The notes: generated by a model from the sequence alone, not told the origin. A DNA stretch of 64,000 bases from Flavobacterium dauae (GCF_004151275.2 NZ_CP130821.1:1240001-1304000), one strand, 5' to 3'. Counted from the stretch's first letter, positions 16,640 to 26,480 are shown. Program-made: numbers and translations.

Positions 16640-19225
16640 TTATTCTTGGTTTCTAAAAATCAATTTATCGTCAAAGCTGTCCAGAAGAATAATACTGTCG
16701 GTTTTAATAGTTCCTGAAAGAATTTCTTTTGAAAGCTGGTTTAAAACTTCGCGTTGAATAACACGTTTTACAGGACGGGCACCAAAATGCGGATCAAACC
16801 CTTTCTTCGCAAGATAATTAATTGCTTCAGGCGTTGCATCCATTGTAATATGTTGTTGTGTCAGCATTTTAAACACGCTTTTTAATTGAATGGTTACAAT
16901 TTGTTCAATGTTGCCTTTGGTTAATGGGGTAAACATAATGATTTCATCGATTCGGTTTAAAAATTCCGGACGAACCATTGTTTTTAATTGATTTAATACT
17001 TCATCTTTTGCGTTTTCAACTGCAATATCGGTTGGGTTATTATCAAACTGTTCCTGAATAATATGACTACCCATATTAGAGGTCATAATAATAATCGTAT
17101 TTTTAAAATCGGCCAATCGACCTTTATTATCTGTTAAACGTCCTTCATCCAATACTTGTAACAAAATATTAAAGGTATCAGGATGGGCTTTTTCGATTTC
17201 ATCTAACAAAATAACCGAATAAGGTCTTCTGCGAACGGCTTCGGTCAATTGTCCGCCCTCGTCGTATCCAACATATCCCGGAGGTGCACCAACCAAACGA
17301 CTTACACTGTGACGTTCTGAGTATTCGCTCATATCAATTCGGGTCATTGCATTTTCGTCATCGAATAAATATTCTGCCAACGCTTTTGCCAGCTCGGTTT
17401 TACCCACACCGGTTGTTCCTAAGAACAAGAACGATCCGATAGGTTTTTTAGGATCTTGCAATCCGGAACGACTGCGGCGAACAGCGTCTGAAATAGCCAC
17501 AATAGCTTCTTCCTGACCAACAACTCGTTTGTGTAATTCACTTTCCAAATTCAGTAACTTTTCACGGTCGGTTTGCAGCATTTTGGTAACAGGAACACCT
17601 GTCCATTTTGCAACAACATCAGCAATATCTTCGTAAGTAACCTCTTCTTTAATAAGCGATTGCCCTTTTTGGTTTTCTTCTAATTGCTTTTGAAATTCAG
17701 TTAATTTAGCTTCGGCATCCTGAATTTTTCCATAACGAATTTCGGCAACTTTACCGTAATCGCCATTTCGTTCTGCACGTTCAGCTTCTAATTTATAATC
17801 TTCAATGTTTGATTTGATGTTCTGAATGTTGTCAACCACATCTTTTTCGGATTTCCATTTAGAGAAAATCTGATTGCGTTCTTCTTTCAAATTTGCCAAA
17901 TCAATACCCAAAGCTTTTAGTTTAGATTCGTCATTTTCACGTTTAATTGCTTCAATTTCGATCTCTAACTGCATGATTTTTCGATCCAAAACATCTAATT
18001 CTTCTGGTTTTGAATTGATTTCCATACGAAGTTTCGATGCCGCTTCGTCCATTAAATCAATGGCTTTATCGGGTAAAAAACGATTTGAAATGTATCTTTG
18101 GGACAATTCAACAGCACCAATAATAGCTTCGTCTTTAATACGTACTTTGTGATGTGTTTCATATTTTTCTTTAATTCCGCGTAAAATAGAAATGGCACTT
18201 TCAGTATCAGGTTCTTCGATCATTACCTTTTGGAAGCGGCGTTCCAACGCCTTATCCTTTTCAAAATATTTTTGATACTCGTCTAAAGTAGTTGCACCAA
18301 TTGCTCTTAATTCGCCACGAGCCAAAGCAGGTTTTAAAATATTAGCTGCATCCATAGCACCTTCACCGCCACCGGCACCTACCAATGTATGAATTTCATC
18401 AATAAACAAAATGATGTTTCCGTCTGATGAAGTAACTTCTTTTACAACCGATTTTAATCGCTCTTCAAATTCTCCTTTATATTTAGCACCAGCAATCAAC
18501 GCACCCATATCTAACGAAAAAACAAGTTTGTCCTTTAAATTTTCGGGTACATCGCCCTGAACAATACGGTGTGCCAAACCTTCGGCAATTGCGGTTTTAC
18601 CTACGCCCGGTTCGCCAATTAGCATAGGATTGTTTTTAGATCTACGGGTTAAAATCTGTAAAACCCTGCGGATTTCTTCGTCGCGACCAATTACGGGATC
18701 TAATTTGCCATCGTTTGCTAATTGATTTAAGTTTTTGGCATATTTATTTAATGAATTGTAATTGTCTTCTGCCGAAGCCGATGTTACACGCTCGCCTTTT
18801 CGTAACTCATTAATTGCAGCTTCAATTTGTTTTTCAGTAACGCCACCCGATTTTAAGAAGGTAGCGATTTTACTGCGTGATTTAAAAATAGCTAAAAATA
18901 AATGTTCGATAGAAACGTACTCATCATTCATTTTTTTAGCAATTGCCTGTGCTTCATTTAATGTTGAACCGGCTTCGCGTGATAATGAAATTTGCCCACC
19001 TTCTACTTTAGCAAACGTTTCAATAATTTGATCGGTTTGTTGTTTTAATTGCTCAATATTTACACCTGCTTTTTTAAGAATAAATGGTGTAACATTTTCG
19101 TCTATTTCTAAAATAGCTTTTAAAATGTGTTCGTTTTCAATCTGTTGCTGACCGAAAGTTTGTACTAAAACCTGAGCTTGTTGCAGTACTTCTTGTGATT
19201 TAATGGTAAAATTATTAAAGTTCAT
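16640..19225 (-). CDS. clpB: ATP-dependent disaggregase ClpB
   Basis: A hexameric Hsp100 chaperone that, with DnaK, threads proteins out of aggregates. 861 residues from the chosen start [18 protein letters not shown]. It has an N-terminal Clp repeat domain, AAA+ module 1 (Walker [16 protein letters not shown] near 205; [13 protein letters not shown]), a long coiled-coil middle domain (about 400-520), and AAA+ module 2 (Walker [16 protein letters not shown] near 605; [12 protein letters not shown]). An upstream in-frame ATG at 19282 would add 19 unrelated residues and is rejected because it crosses the regulatory region. The palindromes upstream suggest stress control. Confidence 0.96.
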   Translation of the reverse strand: MNFNNFTIKSQEVLQQAQVLVQTFGQQQIENEHILKAILEIDENVTPFILKKAGVNIEQLKQQTDQIIETFAKVEGGQISLSREAGSTLNEAQAIAKKMNDEYVSIEHLFLAIFKSRSKIATFLKSGGVTEKQIEAAINELRKGERVTSASAEDNYNSLNKYAKNLNQLANDGKLDPVIGRDEEIRRVLQILTRRSKNNPMLIGEPGVGKTAIAEGLAHRIVQGDVPENLKDKLVFSLDMGALIAGAKYKGEFEERLKSVVKEVTSSDGNIILFIDEIHTLVGAGGGEGAMDAANILKPALARGELRAIGATTLDEYQKYFEKDKALERRFQKVMIEEPDTESAISILRGIKEKYETHHKVRIKDEAIIGAVELSQRYISNRFLPDKAIDLMDEAASKLRMEINSKPEELDVLDRKIMQLEIEIEAIKRENDESKLKALGIDLANLKEERNQIFSKWKSEKDVVDNIQNIKSNIEDYKLEAERAERNGDYGKVAEIRYGKIQDAEAKLTEFQKQLEENQKGQSLIKEEVTYEDIADVVAKWTGVPVTKMLQTDREKLLNLESELHKRVVGQEEAIVAISDAVRRSRSGLQDPKKPIGSFLFLGTTGVGKTELAKALAEYLFDDENAMTRIDMSEYSERHSVSRLVGAPPGYVGYDEGGQLTEAVRRRPYSVILLDEIEKAHPDTFNILLQVLDEGRLTDNKGRLADFKNTIIIMTSNMGSHIIQEQFDNNPTDIAVENAKDEVLNQLKTMVRPEFLNRIDEIIMFTPLTKGNIEQIVTIQLKSVFKMLTQQHITMDATPEAINYLAKKGFDPHFGARPVKRVIQREVLNQLSKEILSGTIKTDSIILLDSFDDKLIFRNQE

Positions 19226-19286
19226 ATATTTTATTTGTTGTGTTGTTGAACTGATAATGGCAAATGATATTCCAAATTTCAAAAAC

Positions 19287-19299
19287 TGCCATTATGACT
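19287..19299. promoter_or_regulatory. Palindromic motif TGCCA-tta-TGACT upstream of clpB
   Basis: An imperfect copy of TGnCA-N3-TGnCA, 62 bases upstream of the clpB start. It is the partner of the perfect copy at 19328-19340 (41 bases centre to centre, near four helical turns). The flanks are also inverted: AAAAACTG precedes each copy on opposite strands. A stress-regulator binding site is inferred, not shown. Confidence 0.45.
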
Positions 19300-19327
19300 T
19301 AAATTATTAAGTAAAGTATTAATAAAG

Positions 19328-19340
19328 TGTCAAAATGACA
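19328..19340. promoter_or_regulatory. Perfect palindrome TGTCA-aaa-TGACA between clpB and ytxJ
   Basis: TGTCAAAATGACA is a perfect 5-bp inverted repeat with a 3-base spacer. It is placed 34 bases upstream of the ytxJ -7 element and within the clpB upstream region. See the partner at 19287-19299. Confidence 0.5.
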
Positions 19341-19373
19341 GTTTTTACTTATAATCTATGGAATAAAATAACG

Positions 19374-19381
19374 TATATTTG
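19374..19381 (+). promoter_or_regulatory. -7 promoter element of ytxJ
   Basis: TATATTTG is an exact consensus match 18 bases before the ATG at 19400. It overlaps the TTG (19379) from which the frame could be extended. Confidence 0.65.
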
Positions 19382-19399
19382 AATATTAAAATTACAAAA

Positions 19400-19729
19400 A
19401 TGAATTGGAAAATTTTAGAAAATAATCATCAATTAGAACAGATTAAAGAAGAATCATTTAATAAATTACAATTGATTTTTAAGCACAGCACACGTTGTAT
19501 TATTAGTAAAATGGCGTTAAAAAATTTTGAAAACGATTTTTTGTTGCAAGATGTAATTGATGCTTATTATTTAGATTTGATTGCTTACAGAAATATATCG
19601 AATGAAATTGCAGAAGTTTTTGCAGTGGAACATCAATCGCCACAAATTTTATTGATTAAAGATGGGGTAGTAGTTTATAACGAATCGCACGAAAGGATTG
19701 ACGCGAATGTTTTGAAAAAAGTTGTATAG
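19400..19729 (+). CDS. ytxJ: Bacillithiol-system thioredoxin-like protein (YtxJ/DUF2847)
   Basis: 109 residues from the chosen ATG (MNWKILENNHQLEQI), thioredoxin-like and cytosolic. The active-site region reads KHSTRCIISKMALKNFE. Related proteins have a single reactive Cys in a TRCPIS-like loop, and here the proline is replaced by isoleucine. YtxJ proteins co-occur with bacillithiol synthesis and are thought to act as monothiol bacilliredoxins. It lies divergent from clpB with shared palindromic sites, which would fit oxidative or heat stress control, and ends 11 bases before the DUF2490 gene on the other strand. Name by family resemblance. Confidence 0.75.
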   Translation: MNWKILENNHQLEQIKEESFNKLQLIFKHSTRCIISKMALKNFENDFLLQDVIDAYYLDLIAYRNISNEIAEVFAVEHQSPQILLIKDGVVVYNESHERIDANVLKKVV

Positions 19730-19740
19730 CGGATAGGTGT

Positions 19741-20430
19741 TTACTTTAATTTAAGGTTGTGGTGTAATGAAAACATTAATTGTTGATGCGATGTTTTTTG
19801 AAGCATTTGATTCATCCAACCAACTTGAACTCCTAAATTTTGATTGAACTTGAAACCTGCTCCAAAATACAGTCGGTCTCTATCAAAAACGTTGCTTTTT
19901 CTTGAAGTTTCATCGGCATTCATAAAAATTTCATTATACATTGTAGCGTATAAATTCTGATTTTTTTCGGTATTCTGATAAATAAGAACATCTAAACCTA
20001 ATTGATAACGCAAACGGGATTTAAAGTCTTGATTTTCCATAAATCGTTGTTCAAATCTAAACCGATGTTTTACAGTAGCAGTTGCAATTTTTTGTTGTGT
20101 AATTACATCCTGAAAAATTCTGTTTTCATTAAAAGGATTATCAGGTATTCCTAATTGTTCTGTATGTACAAAAGCGTATCCGCCGCCCAAAGTCAAATTA
20201 TCAAATAAAGCATATTGCACAGAAGTACGCATTAACAACTGATTTAAATCTGATATGATCTCGTAATTTCGGTATTGAACATCGTAATTAATAATCCACT
20301 TGGTATTTTCAATTTTTACATTACCAAAATACATATACCAACCACCTAATTTTGGATCTTTCTTTGGATTGTTAGAAAATCCTTTAAAATTAAAGAGGAT
20401 GATTGTTAAAAATACAACTGCCTTTTTCAT
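19741..20430 (-). CDS. DUF2490-family outer-membrane protein
   Basis: 229 residues with a cleavable signal peptide (hydrophobic to about residue 19, then SNNPKKDPKLGGWYMYFGN). The rest alternates aromatic and polar residues (WIINYDVQYRNYE, NLTLGGGYAFVHTEQ, RFRFEQRFME) and ends LMFSLHHNLKLK, as expected for a small beta-barrel. DUF2490 proteins are widespread in Bacteroidota and of unknown function. It is the last gene of the tsaC-cca-ctaA operon, 20 bases after ctaA, although nothing in its family links it to heme or tRNA work. Confidence 0.8.
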   Translation of the reverse strand: MKKAVVFLTIILFNFKGFSNNPKKDPKLGGWYMYFGNVKIENTKWIINYDVQYRNYEIISDLNQLLMRTSVQYALFDNLTLGGGYAFVHTEQLGIPDNPFNENRIFQDVITQQKIATATVKHRFRFEQRFMENQDFKSRLRYQLGLDVLIYQNTEKNQNLYATMYNEIFMNADETSRKSNVFDRDRLYFGAGFKFNQNLGVQVGWMNQMLQKTSHQQLMFSLHHNLKLK

Positions 20431-20450
20431 AAATGGACGAATTGCGATGA

Positions 20451-21497
20451 CTATTGAAAATGTGATTTTAAATTGTTTTTGCGGGTTTCTAATATAATTG
20501 CAAACTGCAAACCATACATTACTGCAGCTAAAACCAAATGTGTTGCCTGCGTACCAAAGGGAAAATGGATGTAATACATTAAAATTCCCGTAAAAATTTC
20601 AAGTAACAACAACAACATAATCCAGTTGATTTTGTTGTTACCTAAATTCAATCGTTTGTTTCTTAAAAACAAGTAAAGATTTACAAAAAAGATTACAAAA
20701 GAAAAGGTTCTGTGAATGTAAAAAGTAATATCGGGGTTTGCCAGCCAAACCGAAACATCGGTAATTCCGCTTCTTGTTTGAACGTCTATAAACTGACGAA
20801 CCTGTGTTCCCAATCCAATCTGTATCAACGAAAAAAGCATTGCAACCCAGGTAAAAATATAAAATGTTTTATCGTATTTAATCTGGTGTGTATGTTTATC
20901 TTTTGCAATATAAATCAAGTAAAGTAATGCGGCTACATTTAATAATGCCGCAATCATATGGGTGGTTATTTTTACCGGATTTAAAACCGAAAAAACCACT
21001 GTTGCACCTAACCATGCATTAAATCCTAATAAAAACAGAACAATTGCGGACCAAACAATTAGTTTGGGTTTGGCTTTAAAAAATGCAACTGATATGATTG
21101 AAAGTACGAACAAAATAAAACAAGCAAATCCTGCTAATGCACCACATAAACGATTAATGTATTCAACCCAGGTATGATAAGGGTTAAACTCGGCATAATC
21201 GTGTTTGGTGTATTCGTCCCAGTTTGATGGCTGGTACATTTCATTCGATGTAAAATCTTTATTAGCAACTTTTAATTTAGAATCCTTAATAATAACCTGA
21301 CCTTTTTCGTAATCGTGATAAGGCTCCCACAACAATTCTTCAATTTGCGTGGGTGGTATATAATATCCAAAACATTTAGGCCAATCGGGACAGCCCATAC
21401 CAGAACCAGTCATTCGTACAGTAGCTCCGGCAATGATTACTAAATAAATTAAAACGAGTGAAATTTTTGCCCAACGGATAAATGTTTTGTTTTCCAT
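20451..21497 (-). CDS. ctaA: Heme A synthase (CtaA/COX15)
   Basis: It oxidises the C8 methyl of heme O to a formyl group, giving heme A for cytochrome c oxidase. 348 residues, eight predicted transmembrane helices. Characteristic pieces are the N-terminal ATVRMTGSGMGCPDWPKCFG, the heme-ligand histidines in HTWVEYINRL, THMIAALLN, YIHRTFSF and QATHLVLAAVMY, and a periplasmic loop after helix 1. The gene starts 2 bases after the cca stop codon, so translation is coupled. The oxidase genes and ctaB are not in the window. Confidence 0.93.
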   Translation of the reverse strand: MENKTFIRWAKISLVLIYLVIIAGATVRMTGSGMGCPDWPKCFGYYIPPTQIEELLWEPYHDYEKGQVIIKDSKLKVANKDFTSNEMYQPSNWDEYTKHDYAEFNPYHTWVEYINRLCGALAGFACFILFVLSIISVAFFKAKPKLIVWSAIVLFLLGFNAWLGATVVFSVLNPVKITTHMIAALLNVAALLYLIYIAKDKHTHQIKYDKTFYIFTWVAMLFSLIQIGLGTQVRQFIDVQTRSGITDVSVWLANPDITFYIHRTFSFVIFFVNLYLFLRNKRLNLGNNKINWIMLLLLLEIFTGILMYYIHFPFGTQATHLVLAAVMYGLQFAIILETRKNNLKSHFQ

Positions 21498-21499
21498 GA

Positions 21500-22939
21500 T
21501 TATAATTTTGGATTTACCGGTTTTAAACCTAATTTTTCTGCTTTTTTCATCATAAACTGATACGCTTCTGTGTAATCATTCGCAATATCGCCTTCTAAAA
21601 TTGCTTCTTTAATAGCATCTTTAATTTGTCCGATTTCTCTTGAAGGTTTTAGATCGAAAATTTCCATAATTTCTTCGCCGGTAATTGGCGGTTGAAAATT
21701 ACGCACATGATCGCGTTCTTCTACTTCCACAATTTTTTGGCGGACAATTTTAAAATTGTTATGATACTTTTTAAACTTCTTTTGATTTTTTGTAGTAATA
21801 TCAGCTTCGCACAATGTTAACAAATGCTCTACATCTTCGCCGGCATCAAAAACCAATCTGCGAACGGCAGAATCGGTTATCGTATCTTCGGCAATAACAA
21901 TTGGTCGCGAGCTCATGGTTACCATTTTTTGTACAAAACGCATTTTTTGGTTTAAAGGCATGTGCAAACGTTGAAAAATACGTTTAACCATTTTTCCACC
22001 TAAAAATTCGTGCCCGTGAAAGGTCCAACCGTTCTTTTTATTGAATTTTTTTGTAGGAGCTTTACCAATATCGTGTAACAACGCAGCCCAACGTAACCAT
22101 AAATCATCGGTATTTGGGCAAATATTATCAACCACTTCTAACGTGTGGTAAAAATTGTTTTTGTGCGTGTGTCCCTCAACTTCTTCCACATTGTTCAATG
22201 CGGTTAATTCAGGCAGAATCAAATCTAACAGACCGGTTTTGTATAAAAGCAGAAAGCCGACAGACGGTTTTTCGGTCAATAAAATCTTATTCAATTCTTC
22301 TACAATTCGTTCGCCCGAAATAATTTTTATGCGATCGGCATTTTTTGTAATTGCATTTAACGATTCTTCTTCAATGGTAAAATTTAATTGCGTTGCAAAA
22401 CGAATGGCACGCATCATACGCAACGGATCATCAGAATACGTAACATCAGGATCCAAAGGCGTTTTAATGATTTTATCAGTTAAAGCGGTCATTCCGTTAA
22501 AAGGATCAACCAAATCGCCGAAATTTTCTTCGTTTAACGAAAAAGCCATGGCATTTATGGTAAAATCACGTCGGTTTTGATCGTCTTGCAACGTTCCATT
22601 TTCAACCAAAGGATTTCTACTTTCATTTCGATACGATTCTTTTCGTGCCCCAACAAACTCAATATCAATATCGTTAAAACGCAACATTGCCGTGCCGTAA
22701 TTTTTAAAAACCTGTACTTTTGGGTGGTGAGGAATTAATTCAGAAACCTTCAAAGCCAGATCAATACCGCTGCCAACTGCCACAATATCAATGTCTTTTT
22801 TTGAACCGCGTTCTAAAATAAAATCGCGAACAAAACCACCAATCACGTAAGCTTCAACCTTTAATTCTTTTGCAGCCTGCGTTATAATTTTAAAAATGGG
22901 ATCTTGTAGCGCTTGGTTATAATTGGATGATTGAATCAT
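21500..22939 (-). CDS. cca: CCA tRNA nucleotidyltransferase with HD domain
   Basis: It adds or repairs the 3' CCA end of tRNAs, or is a poly(A) polymerase-type class II relative. 479 residues. The nucleotidyltransferase head shows YVIGGFVRDFILER and KKDIDIVAVG (catalytic Asp pair). RRDFTINAMAFSL and DDPLRMMRAIRFATQL follow as neck/body motifs. An HD phosphohydrolase domain comes after: HTLEVVDNI and WAALLHDIGKAPTKKF. The HD domain is typical of Bacteroidota CCA enzymes. It overlaps the upstream tsaC by one base and precedes ctaA by two. Specificity (CCA against A-only) cannot be read safely by eye. Confidence 0.9.
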   Translation of the reverse strand: MIQSSNYNQALQDPIFKIITQAAKELKVEAYVIGGFVRDFILERGSKKDIDIVAVGSGIDLALKVSELIPHHPKVQVFKNYGTAMLRFNDIDIEFVGARKESYRNESRNPLVENGTLQDDQNRRDFTINAMAFSLNEENFGDLVDPFNGMTALTDKIIKTPLDPDVTYSDDPLRMMRAIRFATQLNFTIEEESLNAITKNADRIKIISGERIVEELNKILLTEKPSVGFLLLYKTGLLDLILPELTALNNVEEVEGHTHKNNFYHTLEVVDNICPNTDDLWLRWAALLHDIGKAPTKKFNKKNGWTFHGHEFLGGKMVKRIFQRLHMPLNQKMRFVQKMVTMSSRPIVIAEDTITDSAVRRLVFDAGEDVEHLLTLCEADITTKNQKKFKKYHNNFKIVRQKIVEVEERDHVRNFQPPITGEEIMEIFDLKPSREIGQIKDAIKEAILEGDIANDYTEAYQFMMKKAEKLGLKPVNPKL

Positions 22940-23508
22940 TATTTTCTTAAAATTTTTACTTGTGCATCGTTAGTAAGTTTAATTACGGTTGATGATTTTT
23001 TACAGATTTTGGTTTGATCTAATTTTACAACATAATCCACGCCGTTTATGATTTCCTGCGAAATTTCAGAAAATTGGGTAGGAGTAGGCTCGCCGCTTAT
23101 GTTTGCCGATGTGGACACCAACGGACGTTTCATTCGCTCTACCAACTTATATACAAACGGAGCGTTAACAATACGAATTCCTAATGAATTATCTTCGGCA
23201 ATCAGATTTTTTGCCACATTTGTAGGTTGATCTAATACTAATGTTGTTGGCTTTTCGGCACAATCTAAAATATCAAAAGCAATCGAAGGTATGTTTTTAA
23301 ACACATTGTAAAGCAAACGGTCGCCATTCACCAAAACAATCATGCTTTTACTTTCGGCGCGTTTTTTTAGATCGTATATTTTTTTAACGGCTTCTTCATT
23401 TGTAGCATCACAGCCCAATCCCCAAACGGTGTCGGTAGGATACAGAATAATGCCGCCGTTTTTTATAACTTCAAAAGCTTCGTGAACTTCTTTATTAATA
23501 TCTTCCAT
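22939..23508 (-). CDS. tsaC: L-threonylcarbamoyladenylate synthase (TsaC/Sua5/YrdC)
   Basis: It makes threonylcarbamoyl-AMP from threonine, bicarbonate and ATP, the first step toward the t6A37 modification of ANN-decoding tRNAs. 189 residues, the short YrdC form without a Sua5 C-terminal domain. Motifs are GGIILYPTDTVWGLGCDA, the KKRAESK basic patch and the STSANISGEPTPTQF loop. It is first in the four-gene minus-strand operon with cca, ctaA and a DUF2490 gene, so two tRNA-maturation enzymes share one transcript. Confidence 0.93.
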   Translation of the reverse strand: MEDINKEVHEAFEVIKNGGIILYPTDTVWGLGCDATNEEAVKKIYDLKKRAESKSMIVLVNGDRLLYNVFKNIPSIAFDILDCAEKPTTLVLDQPTNVAKNLIAEDNSLGIRIVNAPFVYKLVERMKRPLVSTSANISGEPTPTQFSEISQEIINGVDYVVKLDQTKICKKSSTVIKLTNDAQVKILRK

Positions 23509-23531
23509 AAAAAGGAAATAGTTTAGTTTTA

Positions 23532-24608
23532 TTAAAACTGAATTTTCTCGCCTACATTCATTCCAGAATTTTTAGCGAAAACACCACATAAATGGAATAA
23601 TAAACGTGCACCCACATTTCCGTCCCAATCATCACTTCCCGGAGCAACTTCAACTAAATCAATTCCGATAATTTTTTTGTTCGATGATGCTAATCTGCTC
23701 AATAAATAAGTTGCTTGTTCGTACGATAATCCGCCAGGAACCGGAGTTCCCGTGTTTGGACAATACCAGCGATACAACGCATCAATATCAAAACTTACAG
23801 CTACATTTTCTGGTAATTGGTTTAGAATTTCATCACACTGATCTTTCCATGTTTTTCCACTGAATTGGTTCGCTTTTAAATCGGTATCGGTATAAACTTT
23901 TACTTTGTTCGATGCTTTGATCACATTTACCTCGCCTTCACTGAAATCGCGGATACCAACCTGAACAATTTTTTCTATTTGTGGTAACTTAATTGCATTA
24001 TACATGATTGATGCGTGCGAATAAGTAAAACCTTCGTAAGCTTCGCGTAAATCCATGTGGGCATCAAAATGTAAAATACCAAAATTATCGTTTTTACTTG
24101 CCAAAGCTTCGTAATAACCCATTGGTGTTGAGTGATCGCCACCCAAAAGAATTACTTTTTTACCTTGATTCATCCAATAAAGTGTACGATCTTTCACTTC
24201 TTGATTGAATTGAACCGATGCTTTATTAATCTTATCTAAATCGGACTGCAATTGAGGAAATGTTTCAATAGCCTCGCCGTTTTCTAAGGCTTCAATGATA
24301 GGTTGCGCTAAACTTTTATATTTTTCACTGTTAGTAATCCATTGTTCAGGAGCTTCATCCATATAAATTCCCAGTTTCCATAAATCAGGAAATTCCTGAT
24401 GCAATAAATCTACCTGAAAAGAGGCATTAAAAATAGCTTCAGGACCTTCGCTGGCACCACTTCCGTAGCTTACAGTAACTTCCCAAGGTGCAGGTAAAAT
24501 AATGATTTCACTTTCTTCTGCGTTAAAAGGTAATCCATAAATGGTGGCATCTGCCAAACCTGGTTGAGATGGATCGAAATTCTCTATTTTTTGTTGTTTT
24601 GATAACAT
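23532..24608 (-). CDS. Agmatinase/arginase-family ureohydrolase
   Basis: 358 residues from the chosen ATG (MLSKQQKIENFDPSQPG); an upstream ATG at 24638 would add 10 residues. The binuclear manganese ligands of the family are all present: GGDHSTPMG, HFDAHMDLR and SFDIDALYRW. Family members hydrolyse agmatine, arginine, formiminoglutamate or guanidinobutyrate. An agmatinase role in polyamine synthesis is common for flavobacterial members, but no arginine decarboxylase gene is next to it here. It starts 66 bases after the kynU stop, with a hairpin in between. Confidence 0.85.
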   Translation of the reverse strand: MLSKQQKIENFDPSQPGLADATIYGLPFNAEESEIIILPAPWEVTVSYGSGASEGPEAIFNASFQVDLLHQEFPDLWKLGIYMDEAPEQWITNSEKYKSLAQPIIEALENGEAIETFPQLQSDLDKINKASVQFNQEVKDRTLYWMNQGKKVILLGGDHSTPMGYYEALASKNDNFGILHFDAHMDLREAYEGFTYSHASIMYNAIKLPQIEKIVQVGIRDFSEGEVNVIKASNKVKVYTDTDLKANQFSGKTWKDQCDEILNQLPENVAVSFDIDALYRWYCPNTGTPVPGGLSYEQATYLLSRLASSNKKIIGIDLVEVAPGSDDWDGNVGARLLFHLCGVFAKNSGMNVGEKIQF

Positions 24609-24648
24609 ACTTAATTCCACTGAATTTTTAAAATGCAAATATAAAAAA

Positions 24649-24667
24649 AGCCAGCGTAAAGCCGGCT
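24649..24667 (-). terminator. Terminator of kynU
   Basis: AGCCaGC pairs with GCcGGCT (one internal mismatch), followed on the minus strand by a long T tract (24648-24643). Confidence 0.6.
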
Positions 24668-24674
24668 AAATATA

Positions 24675-25952
24675 TTAAGTTGTTTGGATGCCAGTTTTTA
24701 AAATCTGACCAAAATCATACATTTCTTCAAAAGTAGTGTACAAAGGTACCGGAGCCAAACGAATAACCGCTGGTTCGCGCCAATCTGTAACAACACCTTG
24801 CTTCATTAAATAGTGAAACAATTCTTTGCCTTCGCCATGTAAAATAATTGACAATTGTGATCCGCGTTCCGCTTGGTTTTTAGGTGTAATGATTTCTAAA
24901 TTTGTACCGGTTTCTTTAGCAGTTTCTTCTACAATAAACTCTAAATAAGCAGTTATTAAATCACGCTTTTTCATTAAAGCTTCCATACCAATTTCGTCGA
25001 ACATTTCAACCGAAGCCAAATACGGAGCCATTGCCAATACGCCTGTACATGAACTTTGCCAGCCTAAAGCACCTTCGTTTGGTGTATATTCTGGTTCCAT
25101 TAAAAAACGACGCTCTTTATTGTGACCGTACCATCCACCAAAACGGTTTATGTCTTTATTGTTATGATGTTTTTCGTGAACAAAATATCCAGAAACACTT
25201 CCCGGACCTGCATTCATGTATTTATAGCTACACCAACATGCAAAATCAACATTCCAATCGTGTAATTTTAATTCAATGTTTCCGGCAGCATGCGCTAAAT
25301 CCCAACCAACTTTTGCTCCAACTGCATGTCCGGCTTTTGTGATATTTTCCATATCTAAAACCTGACCCGTGTAATAGTTAATTCCGCCGATTAAAACCAA
25401 TGCCAATTCATCGCCAACTTCGTTGATTTTTGCAATAATGTCTTCGTTGCGTAAATTGTGTTCGCCTTCTCTGCGTTTCACTTCAACAATTACATCCTTT
25501 GGATCTAAACCGTGAAATTTAACCTGAGTTTGAAACATATACTGATCGCTTGGAAAAGCTTTTTCTTCACAAATAATTTTAAATCGGGTAGAAGTAGGGT
25601 TGTAGAACGAAACCATCATCATATGCAGATTAACCGTTAACGTGTTCATTACCGAAACTTCGCTTGGTTTTGCACCGACAATTTTTGACAAAGGATTTGA
25701 GAAACGTTCGTGATAATCCCACCAGGGTTTTTCTGCATAAAAATGACCTTCAACTGCCAAATTTGCCCAATCGTTCATTACATCATCTACATATTTTTTA
25801 GCTCGTTTTGGCATTAATCCTAGCGAATTTCCTGTAAAATAGATTGTTTTTTTGCCGTTTACTTGTGGAAATTCAAATTCTGATTGGTATTTTTTTAATT
25901 CGTCTTGTGCATCTAACAATTGTGCAAATGCTCTTGTATTTTGAAAGTTCAT
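24675..25952 (-). CDS. kynU: Kynureninase
   Basis: A PLP enzyme that splits kynurenine or 3-hydroxykynurenine to anthranilate or 3-hydroxyanthranilate plus alanine. 425 residues, the standard length. Visible family segments are KTIYFTGNSLGLMPK at the N-terminus, AEKPWWDYHERF, VGWDLAHAAGN (PLP-binding Asp), and CWCSYKYMNAGPGSVSGYF with the Schiff-base lysine. In this group it often serves tryptophan catabolism to NAD or anthranilate. The other kynurenine genes are not in the window. Confidence 0.95.
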   Translation of the reverse strand: MNFQNTRAFAQLLDAQDELKKYQSEFEFPQVNGKKTIYFTGNSLGLMPKRAKKYVDDVMNDWANLAVEGHFYAEKPWWDYHERFSNPLSKIVGAKPSEVSVMNTLTVNLHMMMVSFYNPTSTRFKIICEEKAFPSDQYMFQTQVKFHGLDPKDVIVEVKRREGEHNLRNEDIIAKINEVGDELALVLIGGINYYTGQVLDMENITKAGHAVGAKVGWDLAHAAGNIELKLHDWNVDFACWCSYKYMNAGPGSVSGYFVHEKHHNNKDINRFGGWYGHNKERRFLMEPEYTPNEGALGWQSSCTGVLAMAPYLASVEMFDEIGMEALMKKRDLITAYLEFIVEETAKETGTNLEIITPKNQAERGSQLSIILHGEGKELFHYLMKQGVVTDWREPAVIRLAPVPLYTTFEEMYDFGQILKTGIQTT

Positions 25953-26042
25953 TTAGATTTATTTTTGTGTGCTAAATTTACTTATAAATTACGTATTGAG
26001 CAAAATCTTTAGAGAGAGAATGTGTTGCTTTTTTGAAAAAAA

Positions 26043-26384
26043 TTAATCATCAGTTTCTTTTTCACTTGATTGATTTTCTTTTTTATCAATATTTTCATTT
26101 AAAAAAGGAACATAAATTTTTTCGCTTTTAATGACAATGATTAATGAAATAACCGAATGAAGAAAAACGCAGGTTAGCAGGAAAATAACCCGTCCTTTAC
26201 CAAAAAGATCGTTGTTGAAAATTACTTCGTAATGATACGCAACAAAGCAATATCCTACAAAAATAAGGGTGTTTAAAGTAATAACGCGAAAAAACTTTTT
26301 CCGGTTAGCCAAAACAATAATGGTGACCAAAAAACAAAGTATTGAAACTACTAAAACTGCTATGATTCCCTGTAAAAATGTCAT
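26043..26384 (-). CDS. Small three-helix membrane protein, unknown
   Basis: 113 residues with three hydrophobic stretches (about 7-26, 34-52, 66-86) separated by short basic loops (NRKKFFR) and a charged C-terminal tail (ENIDKKENQSSEKETDD). No signal peptide cleavage site or known motif is seen. It sits alone between aconitase and kynU on the same strand. I do not recognise a family. Confidence 0.6.
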   Translation of the reverse strand: MTFLQGIIAVLVVSILCFLVTIIVLANRKKFFRVITLNTLIFVGYCFVAYHYEVIFNNDLFGKGRVIFLLTCVFLHSVISLIIVIKSEKIYVPFLNENIDKKENQSSEKETDD

Positions 26385-26432
26385 ATAAAATTTTCTATGG
26401 TAAATATCGTTATTTTATAAGATACAAAACAA

Positions 26433-26460
26433 AAAAATCCAGTTTAATAACTGGATTTTT
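26433..26460 (-). terminator. Terminator of the AcnA-type aconitase gene
   Basis: AAAAATCCAG pairs with CTGGATTTTT around an 8-base loop, followed by a T tract on the minus strand. Confidence 0.8.
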
Positions 26461-26480
26461 AACTTATAATTACAATATGA

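Noticed and set aside
19226..19282. ClpB start at the upstream ATG 19282
   Set aside because: It adds 19 residues unlike any ClpB N-terminus, and the [10 protein letters not shown] start is the family norm.
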